64,000 nt of DNA from assembly GCA_029582155.1 (NCBI GenBank), contig CM055906.1, positions 14,761,291-14,825,290 of the forward strand. Reading direction: 5' to 3'. A program made the translations under genes and the position numbers. Below, one piece after another: positions 22,933 through 34,535 of this stretch (within the stretch, counting starts at the first letter, position 1; every line of letters begins with the position of its first letter). The stretch is from Panopea generosa (taxonomy: Eukaryota; Mollusca; Bivalvia; Adapedonta; Hiatellidae). The notes beneath the pieces were generated by a model. That model made no database searches, was not told the origin of the DNA, and was given only the letters and a program-made list of their open reading frames with translations.

Positions 22933-22996
22933 GAATCCGTGACATTAAAATAAGGATCGACACGCCTCCGTTACCCTGTCGTCACAAACCTGTGAC
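22933..22996 (-). repeat. right subterminal repeat block
   Basis: Reading the minus strand, GTCACAGGTTTGTGACGAC is followed after about 40 bp by AATGTCACGGATTC. This mirrors the left block at 20654-20695, with the second motif farther away here. Confidence 0.8.
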
Positions 22997-23192
22997 ATTT
23001 TAAAAATTTAAAACTTGAAGAAATATTCATAATCAGATTCTCAATTTGATCTTATTTTACTTATAATATAATACATTCCCCGGAATGTCAAATATATACT
23101 TCATGCGTTTGATTATATTAACATATCAGCGATTATATCCCCGCTATCGACTAGCAACTGTGACAAAATTTACAAAACAATAATACTGTCGA

Positions 23193-23256
23193 CGTGAATC
23201 TGTGACAAAATGTCGACGCGAATCACTGTACGTTGTGACAGAGTTCCCTGACCGTG
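23193..23256 (-). repeat. right terminal inverted repeat
   Basis: The reverse complement begins CACGGTCAGGGAACTC and matches the left terminus in 61 of 64 positions. The outermost bases are GTG on the plus strand. Confidence 0.95.
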
Positions 23257-23261
23257 GTATA
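23257..23261. repeat. target-site duplication, right copy (GTATA)
   Basis: Direct repeat of 20226-20230, followed by GTAGTGGTGGTAGAAG in array register. Confidence 0.85.
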
Positions 23262-23620
23262 GTAGTGGTGGTAGAAGTAGTACTAGTATAGTACTAGTGG
23301 TAGAAGAAGTAATAGTATAGTAGTGGTGGTAGTAGTAGTAATAGTATAGTAGTGGTGGTAAAAGTAGTAATAGTATAGTAGTAGTGGTAGAAGTAGTAAT
23401 AATATAGTAGTGGTGGTAGAAGTAGTAATAGTATAGTAGTAGTGGTAGAAGTAGTAATAGTAAAGTAGTGATGGTAGAAGTAGTACTAGTATAGCATTGG
23501 TGGTGGTAGTAGTAGTAATAGTATAGTAGTGGTGGTAGTAGTAGTTATAGTATAGTAGTAGTAGTAGTAGTAGAAGTAGTAGTAGTAATAATATAGTAGT
23601 AGTAGTAGTAGTAGTAAAGA

Positions 23621-23657
<37 letters not shown>

Positions 23658-23705
23658 ATAGTAGTAGAAGTAGTCGTAGTAGTAGTTGTAGAAGTATTAA
23701 TAATA
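23257..23705. repeat. 29-bp GTA-rich minisatellite (right part) and GTA microsatellite
   Basis: This continues the array split by the transposon (units like GTAGTGGTGGTAGAAGTAGT), then degenerates from about 23550 into a pure TAG/GTA trinucleotide run. The Thr/Leu/Tyr-rich minus-strand open frame is a by-product. Confidence 0.93.
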
Positions 23706-24795
23706 GAATACATTGTTATTAAGGCAATTATTTGAAGTTGTAAATATTTATTTTTGTAGTTAAAATAATAAAAGTCCTGCATTATCATTAAGTCCACATG
23801 ATTCGCTGTTCAGCGGCAAAAACCACAACAATACACAAGTATCACTTGATGAATGTCAAACAATGAAGAACGAAAATAATGTGGGCTCTCTCCCCAAAAG
23901 TAACTCCAAACCCTTTCTTTAACCAAACGCAACTGTCTTCATTTTTTCATGACTAAAATGTATTTTAAACGCTTTTAGAAAATCATCATGTGTATTGAGC
24001 ATGTGATCAATGGTAACCAATTAAAAGCTATGTTTTTGACAGATCTTTCTAATGTTAACACACTGGTAACATTTTTTGAATTACTTACAGCCGCATGGAG
24101 TAATGCCTTAAACTTGCTTGATACATATGACAAGTATCTGTATCTACGACTAATTGAAAAGACGTGTAGAAACATTACATGACTGGCAGAACATGTGGTT
24201 ATATTTAAGCGTCAATAAAAAAATATTTTTAATTGTTTAAAATTGTGACTGAACAATTTGCTATATATCAGTTCACTGTAAGATAAAATACGTTGATGCC
24301 TTCGTCGCAGTTAAGTAACAAGAATATGTATTATCTATTTTACTTTTTGGAATACCTGTGTAACAGAAACTGTTTACTTCCGTAGGATAATAACCCCTGG
24401 TCAATATTTGATGTCGGAAAAAGACTACCATTTGTAAAAATGTGACTCCCCTCATAACATTTGTTGACTCCTCGTTTTGATTTTGTTGGTAAATAACTTC
24501 CCTACTTAATCCTCATTAATTGAAGTCTGATTCGTGCGACGTACCATTATGTGAGGAATACTCACCATAAATTTCACCATTTATAACTCATGAGATAATC
24601 AGTCACCAACCGTTTATACCAATTGTCTTGATTAAAGGTGACTGAAGCGTCCGTCCGTCAATTAGTCCGCCTGAAGTCAGGCCAAAGATGACAACACATT
24701 AATTAAAGAGCATGCTCACTGTCCGTCAATCTATCCTGAGTTCGTATGCCCGCCAGATGCCCGTCCGTCCGTTTGTCTGTATGTCTATCTGTCTG
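23706..24795. other. no recognised gene
   Basis: A 64-codon frame at 23988-24182 on the plus strand, and its shadow on the minus strand, read plausible protein sequence (TDLSNVNTLVTFFELLTAAW) but lack a clear splice context or family. A CGTCCGTC/GTCTGT-rich tract lies at 24755-24798. Confidence 0.3.
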
Positions 24796-24799
24796 TAAC

Positions 24800-25018
24800 C
24801 GCAGCAGTAGTCTGATAGTAGAGCGTTCAACTCGCATGCGGAAGATCGTGAATTCGATTTGAAAAATGGTACTAGAAGCTTCCTCGCTTGTCGTTTAGCA
24901 TTATGAGATAGATCTAGGTTTGGTTGACCCGATGTCAGTATAATGTTGCTTATTTAGGTAGCGCTAACAATAGTGTCTCAAGTAGATACCGTCGCGATAT
25001 GACTTGAAAAAATGTTGT
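24800..25018 (+). mobile_element. tRNA-derived SINE (family 1), shortened
   Basis: The head GTAGAGCGTTCAACTCGCAT and GAATTCGATTTG resemble tRNA A- and B-box regions. The body has GGTACTAGAAGCTTCCTCGC, GTCAGTATAATGTTGC and the tail GTCGCGATATGACTTG with TGTTGTG. A middle segment around the usual GGGTGGGATATCAT is missing relative to 37310-37620. Confidence 0.75.
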
Positions 25019-25041
25019 GTCTGTCTGTCTGTCTGTCTGTC
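25019..25041. repeat. GTCT microsatellite
   Basis: Five to six GTCT units directly follow the SINE tail, as is common for SINE 3' ends. Confidence 0.9.
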
Positions 25042-26300
25042 ACAGTCATGTGCGGTATAGCTCATGTTTCGCATGGCTTTTCAGTAAAAAATGCTCCGCT
25101 GCTCTTAAGTAGGATATAGTGATTGGTTAATTGACTGATTGGTTGATAATTCTAAAAGTTCAAAACCTACATTTCAATTGTAAGCTCTACATAAGTATTT
25201 ACTAAGCCTCCAATATGGGCGAAAAGGACGACTCTGGTTATATAATGTGGTTTTCTTGTATCTGTCTTGCACTTGGATGTCTGTGTGTTGTTTCTTGGTA
25301 GTTTTACACTTATTTACTTTTATATTTCATCAAAGTATGCCCCTTTTGGACTTTTTGAGGTTAATTAAATCATTTCAGTGTACCTTTAATTTTCGGGTGT
25401 CCACACATGTTATTGCTTTCAATCAAATTGTCGGTGTATAGTCGAGGGTACTGTCCTTGATCATATTCTTGATGTAAATCTGTTTCTTTATTTGTAAAAG
25501 TTGGAAAAGCTGCACAGCAGGTACTATAGGATAGCAGTTATAAAAGAGTTTGCCGCCTCACGTTATATTTTTCAATGATTATTTCAAGGAAATTTAAATA
25601 ATGATGATTTTAAGACATTATACTACATGGGCATTATCAGCTTCCATGATTAGCGTTAATTTAGCTTAGTTGTTCATGCGGGAATTTCAGATTTTGACTC
25701 CCATTGTCAAACGAAAGTCAATGTCTTCCTGAATACCACCTGTTGGTGCGTTGGGATTTTATGGTTACAAGTATCATAATAATGTTGGTCAATCTGTCGT
25801 AGGTTCTACGAGTATAGAACTTAGTTTACTGAAACGACAGACATCTACAATACCACATATTGTTTTAAAAATATAGGATCAGCACGATATAACATACTTT
25901 ATGTAGTACTACATCTCATCTTCATAGTGTCAAGCACCGATGCACGATTCCCTGGAAAACTATACGGTAAAACATATAGGAATTTCAAAATACTCACGCC
26001 TGCTAATCGCGCAAATGAGCGAATTGCCGGTCAAGCAGTAACGAATTTCATAAGAAGGTAAGAAATTCTTGTTTATTTTTGTAACATAATGATGTTTAAA
26101 TTTCTAATTCCATAGTTCAACACGATATTTATACCTTATCGTGTAAGTCTTATATTCGATGCAAGGGTATTTGCTCATTTGTATGCTTTTTTGTGAAGGC
26201 GAGAAAGGAAACAGTCGACAATCAGTATTTTCTCATGTAGTCTTCCTAAATTAAAATCTCCCAAAGGTAGTCAATGAACTAGAAACGATACGACTAAGAG
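25042..26300. other. no recognised gene
   Basis: AT-rich. A plus-strand open frame of 64 codons at 25247-25441 is hydrophobic but has no start context or family. 25930-26060 ends with AAGAAGGTAAGAAAT, a donor-like site, and could be a non-coding first exon; this is weak. Confidence 0.3.
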
Positions 26301-26305
26301 GTGTA

Positions 26306-26765
26306 ATGAAGAATTGTTTAAGGCAGATTACTGAACACAAATTTCCATCAAATAACATTGCTTTTAGACTTTGGTATGATGTAGTCGAGTGGGTTGAAAC
26401 TGATGACACACGACAAATGAGATATTTTTTAAAAACACTACAATTTGTTTGGGTTGGTAAAAAGGTTGGTGTTTTGTTGTTTTGCTGTTGTTTTTTTTTT
26501 TGTTTTTTTTTGTTTTTGTTTTTTGGGTGGGGGCAGGGGGGGTGGGGGGGCGATTTGTAAGATTTATGTCAGGGATGAAAAATAAAACGGATATGATTTG
26601 AGGATGCACTACCCTGGACCATATAATAATAAAATAAAGTTTGCTTGTCCTAGTGAAGGAGTTTTGCATGTGTATGATTCTTTTGAAAAACAGCTACCCG
26701 TTACAAACAAGTCGGGAGTTTTTGGAACCGATGATAAAATACAAAGCCAAAGCAAATCACAGTGA
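26306..26765 (+). pseudogene. broken copy of an uncharacterised protein family
   Basis: 26306-26460 reads KFPSNNIAFRLWYDVVEW and DDTRQMRYFLKTL. After a T-run and G-run insert (about 26478-26556), VRFMSGMKNKTD follows, then in another frame YNNKIKFACPSEGVLHVYD and SFEKQLPVTNKSGVF. I recall similar arrangements in uncharacterised bivalve proteins, but I cannot verify this here. Frame breaks mean this copy is not functional. A mobile-element origin is possible. Confidence 0.35.
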
Positions 26766-26807
26766 AAATTCCTGTTATAATGTTCGATGGTTTTTATAAA
26801 TTAGATA

Positions 26808-26985
26808 TGCTTAGGTATGAAAAAGAAAAAAAAAACACTCTCTGGAAAATTTGAGAAATGTAATTTTCATTTTTTGTACTACAACAACAAAACAATGCTT
26901 AGGTATGAAAAAGAAAAAAAAAAACACTCTCTGGAAAATTTGAGAAATGTAATTTTCATTTTTTGTACTACAACAACAAAACATA
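26808..26985. repeat. 88-bp tandem duplication
   Basis: Two near-identical copies, each running from GCTTAGGTATGAAAAAG through an A run, CACTCTCTGGAAAATTTGAG and TTTTTGTACTACAACAACAA. The first starts at about 26809 and the second at about 26897. The open frames on both strands come from this duplication. Confidence 0.9.
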
Positions 26986-27059
26986 CACATACAGACATTC
27001 GTATACAAAACTGAACAAAGGTAAATATTCAATGTAAACTTGTTTCAAACCAACATTAA

Positions 27060-27345
27060 AAACTGAAACTAACAAAATTCACGGTCTAATAATAATAGTA
27101 GCATTCAATAGACACAGCCAGAATATGGTGCAAGGCTGTAGCCAGGACACAGCCAGAATACGGTGCAGGGCTGTAGCCACACTGAGGCAAATAATTCACG
27201 GTCTAATAATAATAGTAGCATTCAATGGACACAGCCAGAATAAGGTGCAGGGCTGTAGCCACATTGCGGCAAATAATTCACAGTCTAATAATAATAGTAG
27301 CATTCAATGGACACAGTCAGAATACAGTGCACACACTGAGGCAAA
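27060..27345. repeat. ~108-bp tandem repeat, three copies
   Basis: Units carry ATTCACGGTCTAATAATAAT, AGTAGCATTCAATGGACACA and GCCAGAATACGGTGCAGGGC. The first copy has an internal duplication of the CACAGCCAGAATA segment. Confidence 0.85.
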
Positions 27346-27360
27346 TGGAGGCACTTGCCT

Positions 27361-28015
27361 CCTGTAGAATTTGTGGACGTTCACATGTTTATTAGTGTTT
27401 TTGTAAAAAGAATAAAGTTATCGCCAAAATATGAATTACGCTTGTAAAAATATGACATATCTTTCACTTATAATATTTTCAGTATAAATGTATTATAAAA
27501 CCCAGCAAATACTTGTCTTACAGTGTATTACTAAGAGTTGATATGTACTGTTATGTCAGGTCTAAAAAGCTACCAATGTCTATTCAAAATAAAGGTGTAA
27601 AAATGGGTAATTGTATAAAATGCAGTTTGTATTATCAATTTGAATGGCTTAAAAAATGTCTCTAAATTATCACAAAAATGCAGGAAATGCATGCTATAAG
27701 GAGCAAAACATTTTTTTTATGGGAGCAAACCCCGGACACCCCTAGCAAAATTAGGATTGTGCCTTCTGAAAAAAATCAAACTTTGGCTAAGGCCCTGCAG
27801 AGATGACATTAAATAATCATAAACAGACATGACAGCAGGGTTTATGGATGTGTCAGTTACACAACTGCCATCATATTGACAATGCTCCAACCTCACTCCT
27901 CTCCCTGTTATCACATCATAAACAGAGACAGTTTAAATAAAGGTAGCCTAGAGAGCAGACAGTCCTCTAACATATGAGGCAGAATTCACATACAAATAAA
28001 CGGAAATTAACATGA
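27361..28015. other. no recognised gene
   Basis: AT-rich spacer. A fragment around 27722-27755 (GAGCAAACCCCGGACACCCC) resembles a phrase seen in many dispersed metazoan repeats. The minus-strand open frame at 27717-27914 covers it and is not supported. Confidence 0.35.
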
Positions 28016-28019
28016 GACA

Positions 28020-28020
28020 T

Positions 28021-28056
<36 letters not shown>

Positions 28057-30620
28057 GTACTGCTATACTGAAGGGTCATGCTGCATACTCTTCACCAAGT
28101 TGCACTTTACCAGAAACAGCAGCAGCAGCAGCAGCAAGTACAACTTCACTGAAGATTCATGCTGCATACTCCTCACCAAGTCACACTTAACCAGAAACAG
28201 CAGCAGTAGCAGAAGCAGATGCAGCAAGTATAGCTACACTGAAGATTCATGCTGCATACTCCTCACCAAGTCACACTTTACCAGAAACAGCAGCAGTAGC
28301 AGTAGCAGATGCAGCAAGTACAGCTACACTGAATATTCATGCTGCATACTCCTCACCAAGTCACACTTTACCAGAAACAGCAGCAGTAGCAGTAGCAGAT
28401 GCAGCAAGTACAGCTACACTGAATATTCATGCTGCATACTCCTCACCAAGTCACACTTTACCAGAAACAGCAGCAGTAGCAGAAGCAGATGCAGCAAGTA
28501 TAGCTACACTGAAGATTCATGCTGCATACTCCTCACCAAGTCACACTTTACCAGAAACAGCAGCAGTAGCAGTAGCAGATGCAGCAAGTACAGCTACACT
28601 GAATATTCATGCTGCATACTCCTCACCAAGTTACACTTTACCAGAAACAGCAGCAGTAGCAGTAGCAGATGCAGATGCAGCAAGTACAGTTACACTGAAG
28701 ATTCATGCTGCATACTTCTCACCAAGTCACACTTTACCAGAAACAGCAGCAGTAGCAGTAGCAGATGCAGAGGCAGCAAGTACAGTTACACTGAAGATTC
28801 ATGCTGCATACTCCTCACCAAGTCACACTTTACCAGAAACAGCAGCAGTAGCAGTAGCAGATGCAGCAAGTACAGCTACACTGAATATTCATGCTGCATA
28901 CTCCTCACCAAGTCACACTTTACCAGAAACAGCAGCAGTAGCAGTAGCAGATGCAGAGGCAGCAAGTACAGTTACACTGAAGATTCATGCTGCATACTCC
29001 TCACCAAGTCACACTTTACCAGAAACAGCAGCAGTAGCAGTAGCAGATGCAGCAAGTACAGCTACACTGAAGATTCATGCTGCATACTCCTCACCAAGTC
29101 ACACTTTACCAGAAACAGCAGCAGTAGCAGTAGCAGATGCAGCAAGTACAGCTACACTGAAGATTCATGCTGCATACTCCTCACCAAGTCACACTTTACC
29201 AGAAACAGCAGCAGTAGCAGAGGCAGCAAGTACAGCTACACTGAAGATTCATGCTGCATACTCCTCACCAAGTCACACTTTACCAAAAACAGCAGCAATA
29301 GCAGTAGCAGATGCAGCAAGTACAGCTACACTGAAGATTCATGCTGCATACTCCTCACCAAGTCACACTTTACCAGAAACAGCAGCAGTAGCAGAAGCAG
29401 ATGCAGCAAGTACAGCTACACTGAATATTCATGCTGCATACTCCTCACCAAGTCACACTTTACCAGAAACAGCAGCAGTAGCAGTAGCAGATGGAGCAAG
29501 TACAGCTACACTGAAGATTCATGCTGCATACTCCTCACCAAGTCACACTTTACCAGAAACAGCAGCAGTAGCAGTAGCAGATACAGAGGCAGCAAGTACA
29601 GTTACACTGAAGATTCATGATGCATACTCCTCACCAAGTCACACTTTACCAGAAACAGCAGCAGTAGCAGTAGCAGCAAGTACATCTACACTGAAGATTC
29701 ATGCTGCATACTCCTCACCAAGTCACACTTTACCAGAAACAGCAGCAGTAGCAGTAGAAGCAAGTACATCTACACTGAAGATTCATGCTGCATACTCCTC
29801 ACCAAGTCACACTTTACCAGAAACAGCAGCAGTAGCAGTAGCAGATGCAGCAAGTATAACTACACTGAAGATTCATGCTGCATACTCCTCACCAAGTCAC
29901 ACTTTACCAGAAACAGCAGCAGTAGCAACAGCAGCAGTAGCAGTAGCAGAGGCAGCAAGTACAGCTACACTGAAGATTCATGCTGCATACTCCTCACCAA
30001 GTCACACTTTACCAAAAACAGCAGCAGAAGCATCAGCAGCAAGTTCAGCTACACTGAAGATTAATGCTGCATACTCCTCACCAAGTCACACTTTACCAGA
30101 AACAGCAGCAGAAGCAGTAGCAGCAAATACAACTACACTGAAGATTCATGCTGCATATTCCTCACAAAGTCACACTTTACAAGAAACAGCAGCAGTAGCA
30201 GTAGCAGTAGCAGTAGCAGAGGCAGCAAGTACAGCTACACTGAAGATTCATGCTGCATATTCCTCACCAAGTCACACTTTACCAGAAACAGCAGCAGATG
30301 CAGCAAGTACAGCTACACTGAAGATTCATGCTGCATACTGATCACCATTACACTTTACCAGAAACAGCAGCAGCAGCAACAGCAGTAGCAGCAGCAGCAA
30401 GTACCGTTACATTAGAGATTCATGCTGCATACTGCTCACCAAGTCATACTTTATCAGAAACAGCAGCAGCAGTAGCAGCATCAGCAAGCACAGCTACACT
30501 GAAGATTCATGCTGCATACTGCTCACCGTCACACTTTACCAGAAACAGCAGCAGCAGCAGCAGCAACTCTAGCTGCACTGAAGATTCCTGCTGCATACTG
30601 CTCACCGAGCAACACTCTAA
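28020..30620. repeat. ~90-bp CAG-rich minisatellite
   Basis: About 29 copies of a unit near 90 bp are present: CTCACCAAGTCACACTTTAC, CAGAAACAGCAGCAGTAGCA, a variable run of AGCAG/TAGCAG triplets, GCAAGTACAGCTACACTGAA and GATTCATGCTGCATACTC. It starts with a pure CAG run (28023-28054). Length changes are in steps of three, so two frames stay open: one reads Ser/Cys-rich (506 codons, 28100-29620), the other an Ala/Val-rich repeat with no start codon. I interpret it as a satellite rather than a gene, but the open frames deserve a transcript check. Confidence 0.9.
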
Positions 30621-30624
30621 CAAC

Positions 30625-31900
30625 AACTATAGATTATCCTTATAGTATTGGACAGAAGCATAGAAGCTATATATGATATGTACTACATGAGCAATAATGA
30701 TATTATAATTAACAATAATAGATCTACGGAACAGTGTAAACTGTACGTCAAAATGAAAGCAGAGTAATTAGATTTTTTCAAATTCAGTTAAAAAAAAATT
30801 TTTTTTCCAAGATGAAACTAATCAGGAAAAATGTATTTTGCCTTGCTTATTTTTGTGCTATTTCGTTTTTAAGATGATACATGTGTAAAATTTGATAAAA
30901 ATTAGGTCATACAGATTTGTTTCCATTTTTACAGTGTATAATGCTATATACTATACATCTTATTCTAATATAAAGCATATATAATCTGTGATAGGTGTAT
31001 ATATTTTATGTCAAATAATTTTATAGTGAAAGTCCCCTGTAAGTCTAATTTTTAATGGCTATGTACATTGTATATGTTATTGTATGTTTTATATATGTTT
31101 GTACAAAGATGAGACTTTAATAAAGATATAAACTTCTACCATACACATGAAACTAAACTTAAAATAAGCATCATATTCACAATGGATAACAAATATCTTA
31201 ATCTTTGAAAAAATGTATCAAAAACTATGTTTTTTTTCTAATATACAATGTATATTTGGTTTAAAAACAAAATATCAGCTATACCCCAGCCAATTATTTA
31301 TGATTTCATAAACCAAAACTCATAAATAATATAATTTGGTATAACTAGACTTATTTTACATTTTAATTTCATTTGGTCCAATGTAAGTTATTTTAGAATT
31401 GATTAAGAAAATCATAGGCTGCTGTGCATTTTAAAGAAATGTTTGTCAGCTTACCTTAAATAGTTCATAATTAATGTTATGTTTTAGTTTAAAATGAATC
31501 TAATGCATACTATCATACACTTGAGCTTTCTGAATAACTGACAGCCTTAAGTTAAAAGGAACATATCAGTATTTTTTGGCAAACTAGACTGAATGGTGTA
31601 AATATAAAGCTAAAATACCTAGCATATGCTGTAGACACTTGATTTCTTTTTTAATTATAGAAAGGGACATAACTCTAGTTATTCTTCAAACTTAGATTAA
31701 TAAGGCTGAAAACCTCCCTAGGCAGAACTGGTCCAAAATATAGTTATGTTAATAAAGTGTCTGAATCAAGGACAAAACATGTGCCTGTGATTGGAAGTCA
31801 AACCCTAGGAATTCTGATCCTGGGACCCATGCTCTACCTATAGGCATTGCGCTCCACTTGTATATCATCAAGCAAGAAAAATAGTTTAAGCCATGTAAGA
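30625..31900. other. no recognised gene
   Basis: Very AT-rich. There are several AATAAA-like signals (for example about 31120) but no coding block to go with them. Confidence 0.35.
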
Positions 31901-31904
31901 ACAT

Positions 31905-32090
31905 CTGATTATGAGGCGTTGTATCCAGGATTGGAGGGTATGTGGTTCAATCTCCTGTCACTGCCATAATATGTTGTCCTTGAACATGACCTTTACCAAT
32001 ATATGCTTAGTGCTGGATCTGCCTATAAAGACCTCAAGCTTGATTTATCTGGGTTGTGAGAACTTGTTTCACAACAGATGTAAAATAATT
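31905..32090 (+). mobile_element. SINE (family 2, 'CCTTGA-CA' core)
   Basis: TGTGGTTCAATCTCC resembles a tRNA B box. It is followed by TGTTGTCCTTGAACATGACC, AATATATGCTTAGTGCTGG and AACTTGTTTCACAA. The same order occurs at 38095, 57745 and 59650. The core motif CCTTGAGCAAGACACTTT resembles a conserved SINE central domain; the superfamily is not assigned. Confidence 0.65.
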
Positions 32091-32280
32091 ATGTTTAAAC
32101 CAGCTAAAACACAACATTTTGTTACAATTGCTTTGAAATACATGAAAATATACCTGAACATGTAAAATGGACATGTGGCAATTGCTTTCACTTCAGGGAA
32201 ATATATCAGGGATTTTTCATACTTTAAAATACACTCTTTTTTCCCCCAAGGGAAACATACTTTGCTTAGATGAAACATAT

Positions 32281-32553
32281 TTCAATATTTGACATCATCT
32301 TTATGCCATCGATGGCAAACAGATGTGGATATAACCCAACCACTGTCTCCTGGGATCCTGTAAGGTTAACCAGTACTCAAGTACACCCATTGTTGCAAGT
32401 AACTGATTACTTTCAAACTTGAATAAGTGGTGACAGACAACTGACAATGAGATGCAATGGTCTATATAATCATCAGGGAGAAAGTGGATGGGTTGGAATG
32501 GATTTGAAATTACGTCACATGCTAGTTCCACATAGCTAACTGGGCTCGGCATC
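32281..32553 (-). mobile_element. SINE (family 3)
   Basis: The reverse complement shares with 38885-39180 the phrases CATTGCATCTCATTGTCAG, TGAGTACTGGTTAACC, GGATCCCAGGAGAC and GCCATCGATGGCATAAAGAT. The minus-strand open frame over it is repeat sequence. Confidence 0.7.
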
Positions 32554-32559
32554 AGCCGT

Positions 32560-33310
32560 ATGGCGAATGTGTTTATTTAAGACAGAATCATAAGCACTCC
32601 CAAACGGAAGTATCAACCTACAGACAAATGTTTCACCTCCAACAACATCAAGCCAAGAACCCTAAACCCCTATTTTACCATCCCTTGGGGCATTACATTT
32701 CCAAAAGGAGATGGAATACCTTTAATAGAGAACAAAGAAAAGTTTGCAAAACATTTTCTTCTGTTTTTGAATATGGGAAAACAAAAAACTATATGTTATT
32801 CATTGACTGAAATAGTGTTACAATGTGTATTTGATTGATTCTAGGCTTGAACTGTTTATGTTGGGTAAATTTCCAGTTCCTCATCAGTAGTTAATTCCAA
32901 TACCAAAACCTATCAATCTAACTTTTAACTTCAAAAATCATAGGGGTTGTGGGGAGTACTTTAATAGGGATTTTCATTGTATTCTGTAAATACTAAGTAT
33001 CAAAGAAGGATGATAGTAGCTATTTTAACTGTCATTGGTATTACATGTACTTGCTCTCACAGAGTCCAGTATGTTAGGCATACACTCTACAACTGACCCC
33101 AACCACAATAGTTATATAGGAGAAATTATCTCACACAAAGCTCTGTATGAGGCAATATAGGTTGGAGATATAACAATTATTGGATTTCCCTATTGTGTGG
33201 ATTATTCTAAATTACAAGTACCTACTTTCAACATTGTCATGATAGTATAACCAGCTGCTATAAACAGATTTATACAAAGTTCTCTGGAAAAAAGTTCATA
33301 TCTTACAAAT
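32560..33310. other. no recognised gene
   Basis: AT-rich spacer downstream of the SRCR gene. A 60-codon plus-strand frame at 32628-32810 has no family or splice support. Confidence 0.3.
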
Positions 33311-33314
33311 ACAG

Positions 33315-33495
33315 TAATAAATGTATAAGCAGTCACCTCTATTAAGCAGTCACTGTCCTAAGCAGCCACAAGTGTTGTTTTCCATTTATATGTGTTCAAA
33401 GCAAAATAACCTGCATTAAACAACAACCTGTCTTAAAAGATGATTTTTGCTCCTTCCCTTGACTTGCTGCTTAAGACAGGTTTGATTGTACATAC
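33315..33495 (-). mobile_element. MITE-like repeat (TACAGTCAAACCT family)
   Basis: The reverse complement contains TTAAGCAGCAAGTCAAGGGA, GGAGCAAAAATC and TTAATAGAGGTGACTGCTTA. The end near 33490 reads GACAGGTTTGATTGTACA. It is the same family as 11553-11735. Confidence 0.6.
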
Positions 33496-34309
33496 AAAAC
33501 AGGAGGTCCACCTTAACCAGTTCATAGTGTATATGAAATAAGAAGACACTTGGCACAATTTTTAACTATTGGGGCATATTTTTATATTTATATCCTGACA
33601 AATTTAAAATCTGCAAAGAGCACAGAATTGGGACATGGTTAAAAATGTTTCAAGTATTCTTTTATATATATACTTTGTACCTTACTGCACTTATGTGGAG
33701 AATCATGCACCCATCAATACTTACCCCACTGGGTATGATCGGGTATGGAGGTTAAACCTGATGAAGGTTTTATTCCCATTTCAATAAATGATATAATTTC
33801 TTATTACTTAATGGATATGATGTGACCAGCAAGTGGACAGCCAATCAATCCCAATATTCCACATTGCAAGTATTATAATTTAACATTTAATCTTTAAAAG
33901 GAATATATCAGAATTGTTCAAAATAAGCTCAAAATATATTTTCCAATATATCATACCTATAGATCTATATACCCATTGGCCCCATGTTGCCAAAAGGATA
34001 TCTATTTAAACAAGCCAAAATAATATATTGAAAATGTTTTTCCTAACTTGGGCTACGTGCCAAGGTTAGACTAAAATAGATTTCCAACTTAAAACATGTT
34101 TTGTGTCGTATTAAATGAGTCGCATGATTTCATTTTGACTTCAAAACCTGTTTCATCTTAGAAAGATTCCAAATGACAATGTGGAGTCATCAAGCAGTAT
34201 TTAAGTGCTGTCTATTTTTAGAATGCGATTTCATTTAAACTTTTCTACTCTGATTGAAACATTGATTTTGTCCTATTTTGATGGATTTGATATACCAAAC
34301 CATTCGGAT

Positions 34310-34315
34310 TTTATT
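34310..34315 (-). terminator. candidate polyadenylation signal of the SRCR gene
   Basis: AATAAA on the minus strand, about 220 bp past the stop codon. It is the nearest canonical hexamer I see downstream. The cleavage site is not established. Confidence 0.35.
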
Positions 34316-34535
34316 GATGAATGATAATGAGATCCTTTTTATCCATTTTTAAAATAATTATATTTTTTTATAACATTTAATATGTTTTTCTTGATATACT
34401 CACTTTAAATGAGAATTAGTGATTATCTTAACTCTAAGATTTGATGCAGATTAATGAGAAGTTTCCAGATAAATTGTAAAATCTAAAAAAATCTTATTGT
34501 ATAATTTGATTCTAATTCATGGCTGATAATGCAGG

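Larger units (their letters stand above)
20231..23256. mobile_element. 3.0-kb DNA transposon, Transib/RAG-like by its ends, non-autonomous
   Basis: The element is 3026 bp, is inserted in the 29-bp array and is bounded by 64-bp terminal inverted repeats (61 of 64 matching). The ends begin CACAGTCAGGGAACTC on the left and CACGGTCAGGGAACTC on the right. A 5-bp target duplication (GTATA) flanks it. A CAC terminus with a 5-bp duplication is known for Transib and RAG-like transposons, whose ends resemble the RSS heptamer CACAGTG. Other superfamilies I considered (hAT, P, CACTA, Chapaev, piggyBac, Harbinger, Mutator) differ in duplication length or termini. No long transposase frame is visible on either strand. 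The interior has two plus-strand open frames (86 and 162 codons) of unknown origin. Superfamily assignment is inference. Confidence 0.75.

Noticed and set aside
20231..23256. CACTA, Chapaev, hAT or P-element assignment
   Set aside because: These superfamilies usually make 2-4 or 8 bp duplications, and the array register supports 5 bp; not excluded absolutely without a transposase.
23988..24182. Overlapping 64- and 66-codon frames on both strands
   Set aside because: Neither has a recognisable domain or convincing splice sites; kept only as a remark in the spacer entry.
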